A DNA stretch of 39,049 nt. Origin: Candidatus Faecalibacterium gallistercoris (GTDB lineage Bacteria; Bacillota; Clostridia; Oscillospirales; Ruminococcaceae). The first letter of the stretch is position 1, and every line of letters starts with the position of its first letter. The stretch spans positions 1-39,049 of the forward strand of contig DXBJ01000026.1 in the NCBI GenBank assembly GCA_019116585.1, read 5' to 3'. The translations under genes were made by a program, and so were the position numbers. Shown here piece after piece: positions 22,358-29,793 of this stretch. The notes under the pieces were generated by a model. That model saw only the letters and a list, made by a program, of their open reading frames with translations. It ran no database searches and was not told where the DNA came from.

Positions 22358-23083
22358 GACCAGAGCCAGAGCCTCCTCGTCGCCCACCAGGATGAAGTCG
22401 GGGTGCATCTGCAGGATGGAGGCCGGCACCTCGGGGGTGACGGGGCCGAAGAAGGCTTTCTTGATGATCTCGGCCTTGTTGGCGCCGTTGGCGACCATCA
22501 GGACCTTGCGGGCCTGCATGATGGTCTTGATGCCCATGGTGTAAGCCTGCTTGGGCACCAGGTCCACATTGTTGTCAAAGAAGCGCTTGTTGGCCTCGAT
22601 GGTGCTCTCGGTCAGGTCCACGCAGTGGGTGCCCAGCTCAAAGGCGTCCCCCGGCTCGTTGAAGCCGATGTGGCCGTCCACGCCGATGCCCAGCAGCTGC
22701 AGGTCGATGCCGCCCACATCCTGGATGATCTGGTCGTATTCACGGCAGGCGGCCTCGGCGTCGGGGTTGGAGCCGTCGGGCACATGGATGCGGTCGGGCT
22801 TGACGTTCACGTGTTTGAACAGATTCTCCTGCATGAAGTACCAGTAGCTCTGCTCATGGGTGCGGGGCAGGCCGCGGTACTCGTCCAGGTTGACGGTGGT
22901 CACGTCGGCAAAGTCCAAATCGCCCTTGTTGTACCAGTCCACCAGCTGGGCGTAGGTGCCCACCGGCGAGCCGCCGGTGGCCAGGCCCAGCACACAGTTG
23001 GGCTTCATGATGACCTGGGCCGAAATGATGTTGGCCGCTTTGCGGGACATATCGTTGTAGTCTTTTGCGCGGATGATCTTCAT
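22355..23083 (-). CDS. nagB: Glucosamine-6-phosphate deaminase
   Basis: Converts glucosamine-6-phosphate to fructose-6-phosphate and ammonia, feeding GlcNAc carbon into glycolysis. It is 242 residues. LGLATGGSPVGTY binds phosphate, Asp67 in NLDEY is the general base, and Asp136, His138 and Glu143 in GVDGHIGFNEPG form the ring-opening triad. The ATG at 23083 was chosen because GGAGG lies upstream and the family begins MKII. The TAG stop lies exactly at the edge of the MITE-like element, so the last residues may be altered from the ancestral protein. Confidence 0.95.
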   Translation of the reverse strand: MKIIRAKDYNDMSRKAANIISAQVIMKPNCVLGLATGGSPVGTYAQLVDWYNKGDLDFADVTTVNLDEYRGLPRTHEQSYWYFMQENLFKHVNVKPDRIHVPDGSNPDAEAACREYDQIIQDVGGIDLQLLGIGVDGHIGFNEPGDAFELGTHCVDLTESTIEANKRFFDNNVDLVPKQAYTMGIKTIMQARKVLMVANGANKAEIIKKAFFGPVTPEVPASILQMHPDFILVGDEEALALV

Positions 23084-23119
23084 AAGGGGTACCTCCGTTT
23101 TCTTTCCTTTTATGGGATC

Positions 23120-23125
23120 AGTATA
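23120..23125 (-). promoter_or_regulatory. -10 element for nagB
   Basis: TATACT on the minus strand, 37 bases before the nagB start. The -35 region 17 bases upstream (ATGATT) is weak, so an activator may be needed. Confidence 0.45.
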
Positions 23126-23191
23126 GCAGAACTGTGTGGACGAATCATGAAGAAGCGGGCTGTGCCGGAAAAGGGCGGCCCGCCGCCGGGG

Positions 23192-23240
23192 TAAAGAAGA
23201 GCCGCCGAAAGCGGGGCTGTTGAGCCCGCCCTCGGCGGCT
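23192..23240 (-). terminator. Terminator after the GlcNAc PTS gene
   Basis: On the minus strand AGCCGCCGA and GGCGGGCT arms pair with AGCCCCGC and TCGGCGGCT around CAAC with small mismatches, followed by TCTTTA. It separates the PTS transcript from the nagB promoter. Confidence 0.7.
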
Positions 23241-23289
23241 ATCGAAAGGGGAGACGGGGCAACCAGCCCCCGTCGGTTCATGTGTGAGA

Positions 23290-24759
23290 TCAGAGCATCT
23301 TCTTCAGCTCATCGTAGACGAACTGCACCTTGGTGCCGATGATGACCTGGCAGGCGTTCTTGCTGGGGCGGACGACGCCGGCAGCGCCTGCGGCCTTGAC
23401 GGCCTTTTCATCCACGGCAGTGTAGTCCTTGATCTCGAAGCGCAGGCGGGTGGCGCAGTACTCGACGTTCTTGACGTTCTCCTTGCCGCCCACGGCTGCC
23501 AGGACGCCCGCGGCGACCTGGGTGAAGTTGTTGTTGGCCAGGACGATCTTCTTCTCTGCGTCAGTGTTCTCGTCCTCGTCCTCACGGCCCGGGGTCTTGA
23601 AGTCGAAGGCCTTGATCAGGGCGTAGAAGACCACGAAGAAGACGATGGCTGCGCCGATGGCCAGAGGGATGATCATCCAGATGTTATTGGCTGCGGGCAG
23701 CTGCGAGGAGAAGAGCAGGTCGGTGGCGCCGGCCGAGAAGGAGAAGCCTGCACGGAAGCCGGTGTAGTAGGTGATGACGGTGAAGATGCCGTACAGGGCT
23801 GCGTACACCACATACAGGGGGAAGGCCACGAACATGAAGGAGAACTCGAACGGCTCGGTGACGCCGCAGACAAAGGCACACACGGCGGTGGAGATCAGCA
23901 GGCCGGCGGCAGCCTTCTTGTTCTTGGCGGTGGCGATCATGGCGGCAGCGGCAGCCGGCACGCCGAACATCATGCAGGGGAAGAAGCCGGACATGTACAT
24001 GCCCAGGCTCCAGGACACGTCCGCGCTGGTCTTGCCGGCCCAGAAGTTGGTCAGGTCGCCCAGGCCGATGGTGTCGAACCAGAACACGTTGTTCAGGGCG
24101 TGGTGCATGCCGATGGGGATCAGCAGGCGGTTGAAGAAAGCGTAGAGGCCCGCGCCGAAGGCGCCCATGCCCTCGATGCCTTTGCCCAGAGCAACCAGAC
24201 CGCCGAAGACCAGAGGCCAGACGAACAGCAGGACGACCGACGCCACAATGGAGATGACGGCGGCGGCCATGGCCACAAAGCGCTTGCCGCTGAAGAAGGC
24301 CAGGAAGTCGGGCAGCTGCATATTCTTAAAGCGGTTGTAGGAGAAAGCGCCGATCAGGCCGCACAGGATGCCGATGAAGGGGTTGGAGATCTTGCTGAAA
24401 GCAAGGTACTCGGTGGTGCCTTCGACGACGTTGGGCATGATGGTGGAGACCACGCCGGTGCTCAGCAGCTGCTGGACCATCAGCCAGGATGCCAGGCCGG
24501 CCAGGGCGGGGGTGCCGTCCGGCTCGTCCGCCATGCCGACCGCAACGCCGATGACGAACAGGATTTGCATGTTGTCGATCAGGGCGCCGCCGGCCTTGAC
24601 CAGCAGGAAGCCGATGATCTGTGCCAGGCCCTCGACCGTGCCGCCCTGCATGGTGGACGGGCACAGGAAGTAGCCGATGCCCATCAACAAGCCGCAGATG
24701 GGCAGCACTGCGACGGGCAGCATCAGGGATTTGCCCAGTTTTTGCAGAAACTTCATCAT
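23290..24759 (-). CDS. nagE: N-acetylglucosamine PTS transporter, EIIBC
   Basis: Imports and phosphorylates GlcNAc, giving GlcNAc-6-phosphate for NagA. It is 489 residues. The EIIC membrane domain (about 1-385) has NPFIGILCGLIGAF, IPIGMHHALNN and GVTEPFEF. The EIIB domain (about 405-489) has phosphorylated Cys435 in EYCATRLRF. No EIIA domain is fused, so a separate EIIA must supply the phosphate. The ATG at 24759 was chosen for its GGGAGGA site. GlcNAc specificity is inferred from the adjacent nagB and nagA; a glucose-type relative is the alternative. Confidence 0.92.
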   Translation of the reverse strand: MMKFLQKLGKSLMLPVAVLPICGLLMGIGYFLCPSTMQGGTVEGLAQIIGFLLVKAGGALIDNMQILFVIGVAVGMADEPDGTPALAGLASWLMVQQLLSTGVVSTIMPNVVEGTTEYLAFSKISNPFIGILCGLIGAFSYNRFKNMQLPDFLAFFSGKRFVAMAAAVISIVASVVLLFVWPLVFGGLVALGKGIEGMGAFGAGLYAFFNRLLIPIGMHHALNNVFWFDTIGLGDLTNFWAGKTSADVSWSLGMYMSGFFPCMMFGVPAAAAAMIATAKNKKAAAGLLISTAVCAFVCGVTEPFEFSFMFVAFPLYVVYAALYGIFTVITYYTGFRAGFSFSAGATDLLFSSQLPAANNIWMIIPLAIGAAIVFFVVFYALIKAFDFKTPGREDEDENTDAEKKIVLANNNFTQVAAGVLAAVGGKENVKNVEYCATRLRFEIKDYTAVDEKAVKAAGAAGVVRPSKNACQVIIGTKVQFVYDELKKML

Positions 24760-24867
24760 AAGAAAAATCCTCCCTTGTACGCGCGGGGGCGGCGGGGGCC
24801 GCCCCATCGTTCAAGCTGTGGAACGGCGCTGCTGGTTGCCAGCCCGTTCACATTTGCGTAACAATAT

Positions 24868-24881
24868 TGTAACACATTTCA
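24868..24881. promoter_or_regulatory. cre-like site near the GlcNAc PTS promoter
   Basis: TGTAACACATTTCA matches the catabolite-response consensus TGWAANCGNTNWCA except for the central CG. It overlaps a possible minus-strand -10 (TACAAT). The rest of 24760-25112 shows no gene. Confidence 0.4.
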
Positions 24882-25112
24882 CGGAGAAAAGCTATAGATT
24901 TTTTGAGAAAAGGGGCTTTATTTGTGTGAATTGCATAAATGCGGCCGGGAAAAACATAAAACCGCTCCATATTTAAGATTTCGCCGCAGGTATGCTGTTT
25001 TGCGGTAAAAAGGCGGGCGGAGTTTCGCACCGCCGCGGCAGGCCGGCATGGGGGAAGCTAAAAAAGAAAGCAAGAAAGCTGAAGTGGCCTCCCGCTCCCG
25101 GCGGCGTCCTGC

Positions 25113-25140
25113 TTGACGGACGGGCAGGCTATGTTATAAT
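25113..25140 (+). promoter_or_regulatory. Promoter of prmA-rsmE
   Basis: TTGACG (25113-25118), a 16-base spacer and a perfect TATAAT (25135-25140), 50 bases before the prmA start. Confidence 0.8.
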
Positions 25141-25189
25141 CATAGAAAACCCCAAGACACGACACACGACCCTGAAGGAGGCATAGTAT

Positions 25190-26113
25190 ATGGAATGGAC
25201 CGACATCCGCCTGACGGTGGCACAAAAGGATGCCGAGCAGGCCGAGGCCGCGGCGACCATGATCGCCGAAGGCGGCATTTATATTGAGGACTACAGCGAC
25301 ATCGAACAGCAGGTGGCTGAGATCGCCCATGTGGACCTGATCGAGCCCGAGCTGCTGGAAAAACCCCGTGACGTGGTCATCATCCACATCTATCTGGAGC
25401 CGGGGACCCAGCCGGCCGAGACGCTGGCGGCCATCGACGCCCGGATGGACGCGGCGGGCATCCCCTATACCGTGGAGACGGCCGGCGTCGAGCAGGAGGA
25501 CTGGCAGAACGGCTGGCGCAAGTATTACCACCCGCTGGAGATCGGGCGGCGGCTGGCGGTGGTGCCCTCCTGGCAGGAATACGACACCGGCCGGATCAAG
25601 CTGCGGCTGGACCCGGGCCTGGCCTTCGGCACCGGCGGCCATGAGACCACCAGCCTCTGCCTGGAGGCGCTGGACGAGCTGACCGCCGGCGGGGAGCGGG
25701 TGCTGGACATCGGCACCGGCAGCGGCATTCTGGCCATCGCGGCCCTCAAGCTGGGAGCCGCGTCGGCGGAGGGGATCGACATCGACCCGGTGGCCGTCCG
25801 CACCGCCTGCGAAAACGCCGCCCTGAACGGGGTGGAGGACCGCTTCCAGGGGCTGGTGGGGGATCTGTCCGACCAGGCGTCGGGCCAGTACCACATCGTG
25901 ACCGCCAACATCGTGGCCAACGCCATCATCGCCCTGGCCCCGGTGGTGCCCGGCCTGCTGGCCGCGGAGGGACGCTTCATCGCCAGCGGCATCATCGACA
26001 CCCGCGCCGCCGAGGTGGAGGACGCCCTTGCCGCAGCCGGCCTGCAGGTGGAGGTCCGCCGGGAAAAGCGGGGCTGGGTCTGCTTTGTCTGCCATAAAAA
26101 GGAGAACGGATGA
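25190..26113 (+). CDS. prmA: Ribosomal protein L11 methyltransferase
   Basis: Methylates lysines and the N-terminus of ribosomal protein L11 using S-adenosylmethionine. It is 307 residues. An N-terminal substrate-binding domain (about 1-110) with WQNGWRKYYHP is followed by a Rossmann methyltransferase with LDPGLAFGTGGHETTSLCLE, SAM loop VLDIGTGSGILAIAA and TANIVANAI. AAGGAGG precedes the ATG. It overlaps rsmE at the stop, a common pairing. Confidence 0.96.
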   Translation: MEWTDIRLTVAQKDAEQAEAAATMIAEGGIYIEDYSDIEQQVAEIAHVDLIEPELLEKPRDVVIIHIYLEPGTQPAETLAAIDARMDAAGIPYTVETAGVEQEDWQNGWRKYYHPLEIGRRLAVVPSWQEYDTGRIKLRLDPGLAFGTGGHETTSLCLEALDELTAGGERVLDIGTGSGILAIAALKLGAASAEGIDIDPVAVRTACENAALNGVEDRFQGLVGDLSDQASGQYHIVTANIVANAIIALAPVVPGLLAAEGRFIASGIIDTRAAEVEDALAAAGLQVEVRREKRGWVCFVCHKKENG

Positions 26114-26862
26114 TGCCGCACCGCTATTTTACCACCGAGGTCTGGCCCGGGGAGGGCCGGGCCGTCCTGCGGGGGCCGGACGCCCACCACCTGGCCCGGG
26201 TCATGCGGGCCAGGGCGGGGGACACCGTCATCCTCTGCGACGGCAACGCCGTCGAGTACACCGCCACCATCACCGGCTTTGGGGAGGACGAAGTGGAATT
26301 TGCGGTGGAGGCGGGGTATCCCTCTGCCGCCGAGCCCACGGTGGAGGTCACCCTGCTGGCCGGCTATCCCAAACAGGACAAGCTGGAGCAGATCATCCGC
26401 CACGGCGTCGAGCTGGGGTGCCGCCATGTGGTGCCCTTTTTCAGCCGCTACTGTGTGGCGGCCCCCAAAAAGGAGGAGCAGAAAAACGTCCGGTACAACC
26501 GCATCGCCTACGAGGCCGCCAAACAGTGCGGCCGGGGCGTCCTGCCCGACGTGGCCCTGCCGCTGCCCAACTTCGGGGCGGTCTGCCGCACCTTTGACCA
26601 GTACGACCTGGTGCTGTTCTGCTACGAGTGCGGCGGCGAACCCCTGCGCCGGCTGCTGGCCGGTGTGCCCGCCCCGGCGGGCCGGCCGCTCCGGATCGCC
26701 CTTGTGACCGGCGCCGAAGGAGGCTTCGCTCCCGAAGAGGCGGCCGCCGCCGTCGCCGCCGGCGCCAAAACGGTGGGGCTTGGCCCCCGCATCCTCCGCT
26801 GCGAGACGGCCCCGCTGGCCGTCCTGGCGTCGGTCATGACCCTGACGGGCAATCTGGAGTGA
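26110..26862 (+). CDS. rsmE: 16S rRNA m3U1498 methyltransferase
   Basis: Methylates U1498 of 16S rRNA, in the decoding region. It is 250 residues, a SPOUT-fold enzyme with an N-terminal PUA-like domain (MPHRYFT ... HHLARVMRARAGD). The C-terminal knot motifs VTGAEGGFAPEE and LGPRILRCETAPL bind S-adenosylmethionine. The first ATG (26110) overlaps the prmA stop, and a second ATG follows at once; either could be used. Cassette C begins 26 bases after its stop. Confidence 0.96.
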   Translation: MMPHRYFTTEVWPGEGRAVLRGPDAHHLARVMRARAGDTVILCDGNAVEYTATITGFGEDEVEFAVEAGYPSAAEPTVEVTLLAGYPKQDKLEQIIRHGVELGCRHVVPFFSRYCVAAPKKEEQKNVRYNRIAYEAAKQCGRGVLPDVALPLPNFGAVCRTFDQYDLVLFCYECGGEPLRRLLAGVPAPAGRPLRIALVTGAEGGFAPEEAAAAVAAGAKTVGLGPRILRCETAPLAVLASVMTLTGNLE

Positions 26863-26956
26863 AACGCCCGGCCACCCCCTGGCCGGACCGGAAACTTTTC
26901 AAAATTCATTTTCACAAAAATTATACAAACGCCTGCATTTTCCACAAAACCATCAC

Positions 26957-26984
26957 AAAGCGCCTGCCATGCAGGCGCTTTTTT
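26957..26984 (+). terminator. Terminator in the 5' block of cassette C
   Basis: Perfect 11-bp stem AAAGCGCCTGC with GCAGGCGCTTT around a CAT loop, then T residues. It ends the prmA-rsmE transcript and insulates the cassette. Confidence 0.9.
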
Positions 26985-27137
26985 GCTGCCTTCCGGGTGC
27001 TTTGCACCATGGGAAAGACGAAAACAATAAAAGAATAAATATGCGCAAAATAACGCATGAAATTCAAAATATACTCTCGCGCCTTCGGCGCGAACTGAAG
27101 AAAAGAAAGCAAAAACCAAAAAATAGTAAATCGGATC

Positions 27138-27165
27138 TTGACACCGGGGGGGGGTATGTTATAAT
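27138..27165 (+). promoter_or_regulatory. G-tract promoter of cassette C (nine G)
   Basis: TTGACA (27138-27143) and TATAAT (27160-27165) with a 16-base spacer holding nine G, one more than the other three copies. It is therefore one base nearer the 17-base optimum and is predicted to be the stronger promoter. The leader hairpin follows at 27170-27195. Confidence 0.88.
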
Positions 27166-27245
27166 GCCTTTGAAAGGAAAGGACCTTCCTTTCAACCTGT
27201 TTTGGGTCTCTATCTTTTATACACCATAAGGAGGAAAAATTCATT

Positions 27246-27986
27246 ATGAAGCTCAAGAACATTGCTTCCCTGCTGCTGGCCGGTGTCATGGCTGCTTCCA
27301 TGCTGGCTGGCTGCCAGAACGCTAACGTTGATCCTGAGGATCCGACTAATCCCATTCAGCCGGGTACTGATGGCATCTCCGCAGCTGTTGAAACCCGAGT
27401 TGCTGATTATCTGGATAAGACTAATGAGAAGATTCCTGAGTACGTCGACTTCAATGATGATAGCGATCTGGACACGGCTCTGCAGTATGCTGTTGAGTTT
27501 GCTGGTGTGGGTGATATTATGCCTCAGTACCTGCACAATGATCAGCTGGAGTATGTGAACAATGACATCTATGTGCGTTTGGCTGATGCTGTTGGCGATG
27601 ACCGCAGCGCAACTATTGCGAACATTGGTGATATTTACACTCTGCAGAAGGCTGAAAATGCTAACAGCTATCAGATTGACGATGAGGTTGTTGTTGAGCT
27701 GTATGCTATTTCTAGCGCGATTGGTGAAAATGCTGTTGAGCAGCAGATCGCTGAGAAGATTGCGTATTCTGTTGAGGCCTATGAGTATAGCACCCGCAAC
27801 ACCACTGGCGACAACTCCACTTCTGATGGTGGCAACTACAACCACACCTATACTGTTTCTGTGAGCACTTACACTAAGGCTGTCAACAGCTCTATGGAAG
27901 GTAACTTCCTGCACATGGATGGTGCTGCTGATCCCTCTGTCACCTTCGTGGCTGTTCAGGTTGTCCGTACCTCTACCCACCAGTAA
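27246..27986 (+). CDS. Cassette-encoded variable lipoprotein C
   Basis: A 246-residue predicted lipoprotein. The signal peptide differs from copy A at four places (Asn5, Leu10, Ala17 and the lipobox context), with LAGC and lipidated Cys23. An Asp/Pro/Asn linker leads to a core homologous to lipoprotein A: DLDTALQYAVEFAGV against DADLAYAAGFADV, and IANIG with QKAEN against IDNIG with KQAEN. The end VAVQVVRTSTHQ is identical. The protein is acidic, with a strand-rich C-terminus. Codons are AT-rich relative to neighbours. No enzyme motif is recognised; a surface-exposed variable protein is inferred. Confidence 0.9.
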   Translation: MKLKNIASLLLAGVMAASMLAGCQNANVDPEDPTNPIQPGTDGISAAVETRVADYLDKTNEKIPEYVDFNDDSDLDTALQYAVEFAGVGDIMPQYLHNDQLEYVNNDIYVRLADAVGDDRSATIANIGDIYTLQKAENANSYQIDDEVVVELYAISSAIGENAVEQQIAEKIAYSVEAYEYSTRNTTGDNSTSDGGNYNHTYTVSVSTYTKAVNSSMEGNFLHMDGAADPSVTFVAVQVVRTSTHQ

Positions 27987-28001
27987 GCATTAACCAAACA
28001 T

Positions 28002-28195
28002 ACTTATAACAATGCAGACAGCACCATGGTCAGCATTGATATAAGGGACCGGTAAGTTTAGAGACAACTTATTGGTTCGATAATGCTCCACCCTTTTCAT
28101 GTGACGACAAAAAGGAATACCTAACCAGTCATTCCTTCTGTTGTTGATCGCACCAAAACAAAAGAACTTTTGCGTCACGAAAGATAGGGTCCCTC
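28002..28195 (+). ncRNA. Structured 3' RNA element, copy C
   Basis: Stem 1 is 28010-28019 with 28029-28038 (loop AGCACCAUG). Stem 2 is 28048-28057 with 28067-28076 (loop containing GAGAC). Stem 3 is 28112-28118 with 28131-28137 (loop containing CUAACCA). This is the most AT-rich version of stems 1 and 2, yet pairing is kept, which is the strongest sign that the RNA fold is selected. Confidence 0.8.
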
Positions 28196-28235
28196 TGCGG
28201 GGGCTGGCGAAAGCCGGCCCCCGCATTGTTTGTTT
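28196..28235 (+). terminator. Cassette C terminator
   Basis: Same perfect stem-loop as at 5358: TGCGGGGGCTGGC, GAAA, GCCGGCCCCCGCA, then TTGTTTGTTT. Confidence 0.93.
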
Positions 28236-28442
28236 GCTCCCCTCTCAGGCGCAGGGTGCTTGCGCACCCTGTGCCAGCTCCCCCGCAGGGGGAGCCAAGA
28301 GCACGTGCGTTGGTGTTGGCGAAGTAAGTGGTAAGGCAAAGCTGCAAAAAGTTTATCTTACCACAAAGCTCCCCTCTATATTACGGGCGTACGCTTGGCT
28401 CTCCCCGCGGGAGAGCTGGCGCGAAGCGCCTGAGAGGGGAGC
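28236..28442. mobile_element. Non-coding inverted-repeat element
   Basis: A 207-bp unit with perfect 17-bp terminal inverted repeats, GCTCCCCTCTCAGGCGC at the left and its complement at 28426-28442. Inside are further perfect hairpins: GCTCCCCC/GGGGGAGC, GTGGTAAG/CTTACCAC and GCTCTCCC/GGGAGAGC. It has no coding capacity and sits exactly at the end of cassette C. It looks like a MITE or palindromic intergenic repeat; a shorter relative lies at 38775. Confidence 0.7.
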
Positions 28443-28551
28443 GAGCGAAGCGAGACTGAGAGGGCTCCCTCTAGCATACCACCTTTCCGTGTTCTCCCTT
28501 AACTTTGTGCAGTCTGTCTGCGGTACGGGTGGCAGAAAATTCAAGAATTTA

Positions 28552-28560
28552 TGTTATACT
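28552..28560 (+). promoter_or_regulatory. Extended -10 promoter of the patatin gene
   Basis: TGT followed by TATACT (28555-28560), 51 bases before the start. No good -35 is visible. The stretch 28443-28551 shows no gene. Confidence 0.5.
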
Positions 28561-28611
28561 AAATACAGAATCAACGGGCGGTACACCGCCCCCGCAGGGG
28601 AGGGCTGCAAG

Positions 28612-29793
28612 ATGGATACGGCGACCAAAGTCTGCCGCGGGCTTGTGCTGGCCGGCGGCGGGGCCCGGGGCAGTTACCAGATCGGGGTCTGGCGGGCGCT
28701 GGACGAACTGGGCTGGACGGCCAGGGCCGTCACCGGCACCAGCGTGGGCTGCCTGAACGGGGCGATGTACGCCCTGGGCCAGTACGAGACGGCCCGGGAT
28801 ATGTGGCTGACCATCCACAGCGGGGACGTGATGGAGCTGCCCGACCCGGCCGCCGGGCCCCGCGCCCTGGGCGAAGCGGTGCGCCAGATCGTGGCCGAGG
28901 GCGGGCTGGACATCTCTCCGCTGGAGGGGATCGTGGCCCGGGTGCTGGACGAGGAGGCGCTGCGGGCTTCGCCGGTCCGGTTCGGGCTGGTGACGGTGGA
29001 AAAACGGGGCCTGCGCCCCCGGGAGCTGACCCTGGAGGAGATCCCCCGGGGCCAGCTGGCCGACTACCTGCTGGCTTCGGCGGCCTGCTACCCGGCCATG
29101 CCCGCCCGCAACATCGACGGGGTGGAGTATCTGGACGGCGGCTACTTCAACAATATGCCCACCGGCCTGGCCGCGCGGCTGGGCGCGGAAGAGCTGGTCT
29201 GCGTCGATCTGGAGGGGCTGGGCTTCACCCGGCCCAACCGCACCGGCCTGCCCACCACCATGATCCGCAGCCACTGGGAGCTGGGGGAGATCCTCCGCTT
29301 TGCCCCCGCGGTGGCCCGCCGGAACATGGAGCTGGGCTATTACGACACCATGCGGGCCTTTGGGCGGGTGCGGGGGGACGCCTATCCGGTCGCCCTGCCC
29401 GGCAGCGGCCAGGCCGCGGCGGAGTTCCGGGCCCGCTTCGACCCCCTGCAGGAGGCGGTCAAGGCGCGGTGGCCCGCCGCCCATCTCCCGGCGGCGCTGG
29501 CCCTGGCTCTGGCCGGGTGGAAAGACGAGCCCCTGGCCCCCCTGGAAGCCGCCGCCGAGGCCGCCGGGGTGGACCCCGCCCGCCTGTATACGGTGGAAGA
29601 GCTGGAGCAGGCCTTCCTGGCCGGCTGCGACGCCGGGCGGCTGGCCGGCTTTGACCCCCTGTTCGAAGGGGGCGAAAAAAATCCAGGCAGCGCCGCGCTG
29701 GCCGCCCGGGCCGCGCTGCTGCCCCATCTGTTCTTGCAGGCCCTTGTCCGCCGGGCGCTGACGGGGCCGCTGGTGCCGGAGGTGATCGAATGA
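28612..29793 (+). CDS. Patatin-like phospholipase family protein
   Basis: A 393-residue cytosolic patatin-fold hydrolase, probably acting on lipid esters. GGGARGSYQIG is the oxyanion loop, nucleophile Ser lies in GTSVG, and the catalytic Asp in YLDGGYFNN, giving the Ser-Asp dyad. The C-terminal 150 or so residues are Ala/Leu-rich helices of unknown role. The ATG at 28612 was chosen for its GGGGAGGG site; a longer frame upstream runs through the cassette terminator and repeat and is not credible. It overlaps the Enzyme I-like gene by 4 bases (ATGA). Confidence 0.9.
   Translation: MDTATKVCRGLVLAGGGARGSYQIGVWRALDELGWTARAVTGTSVGCLNGAMYALGQYETARDMWLTIHSGDVMELPDPAAGPRALGEAVRQIVAEGGLDISPLEGIVARVLDEEALRASPVRFGLVTVEKRGLRPRELTLEEIPRGQLADYLLASAACYPAMPARNIDGVEYLDGGYFNNMPTGLAARLGAEELVCVDLEGLGFTRPNRTGLPTTMIRSHWELGEILRFAPAVARRNMELGYYDTMRAFGRVRGDAYPVALPGSGQAAAEFRARFDPLQEAVKARWPAAHLPAALALALAGWKDEPLAPLEAAAEAAGVDPARLYTVEELEQAFLAGCDAGRLAGFDPLFEGGEKNPGSAALAARAALLPHLFLQALVRRALTGPLVPEVIE

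Larger units (their letters stand above)
26888..28235 (+). repeat. Lipoprotein cassette, copy C (complete)
   Basis: Second complete copy, placed straight after rsmE. Its 5' block (26888-27137) matches copy B closely, and its 3' RNA and terminator match copies A and B. It differs from the others in having nine G in the promoter spacer and in the -10 flank (TATGT in place of TATGC). Confidence 0.92.

Noticed and set aside
28236-28442. CRISPR array
   Set aside because: The repeats are inverted hairpins of different sequence, not direct repeats with even spacers, and no cas gene is present.
28141-28611. N-terminal extension of the patatin protein
   Set aside because: It would run through the cassette RNA, terminator and inverted-repeat element; a strong RBS marks the start at 28612.
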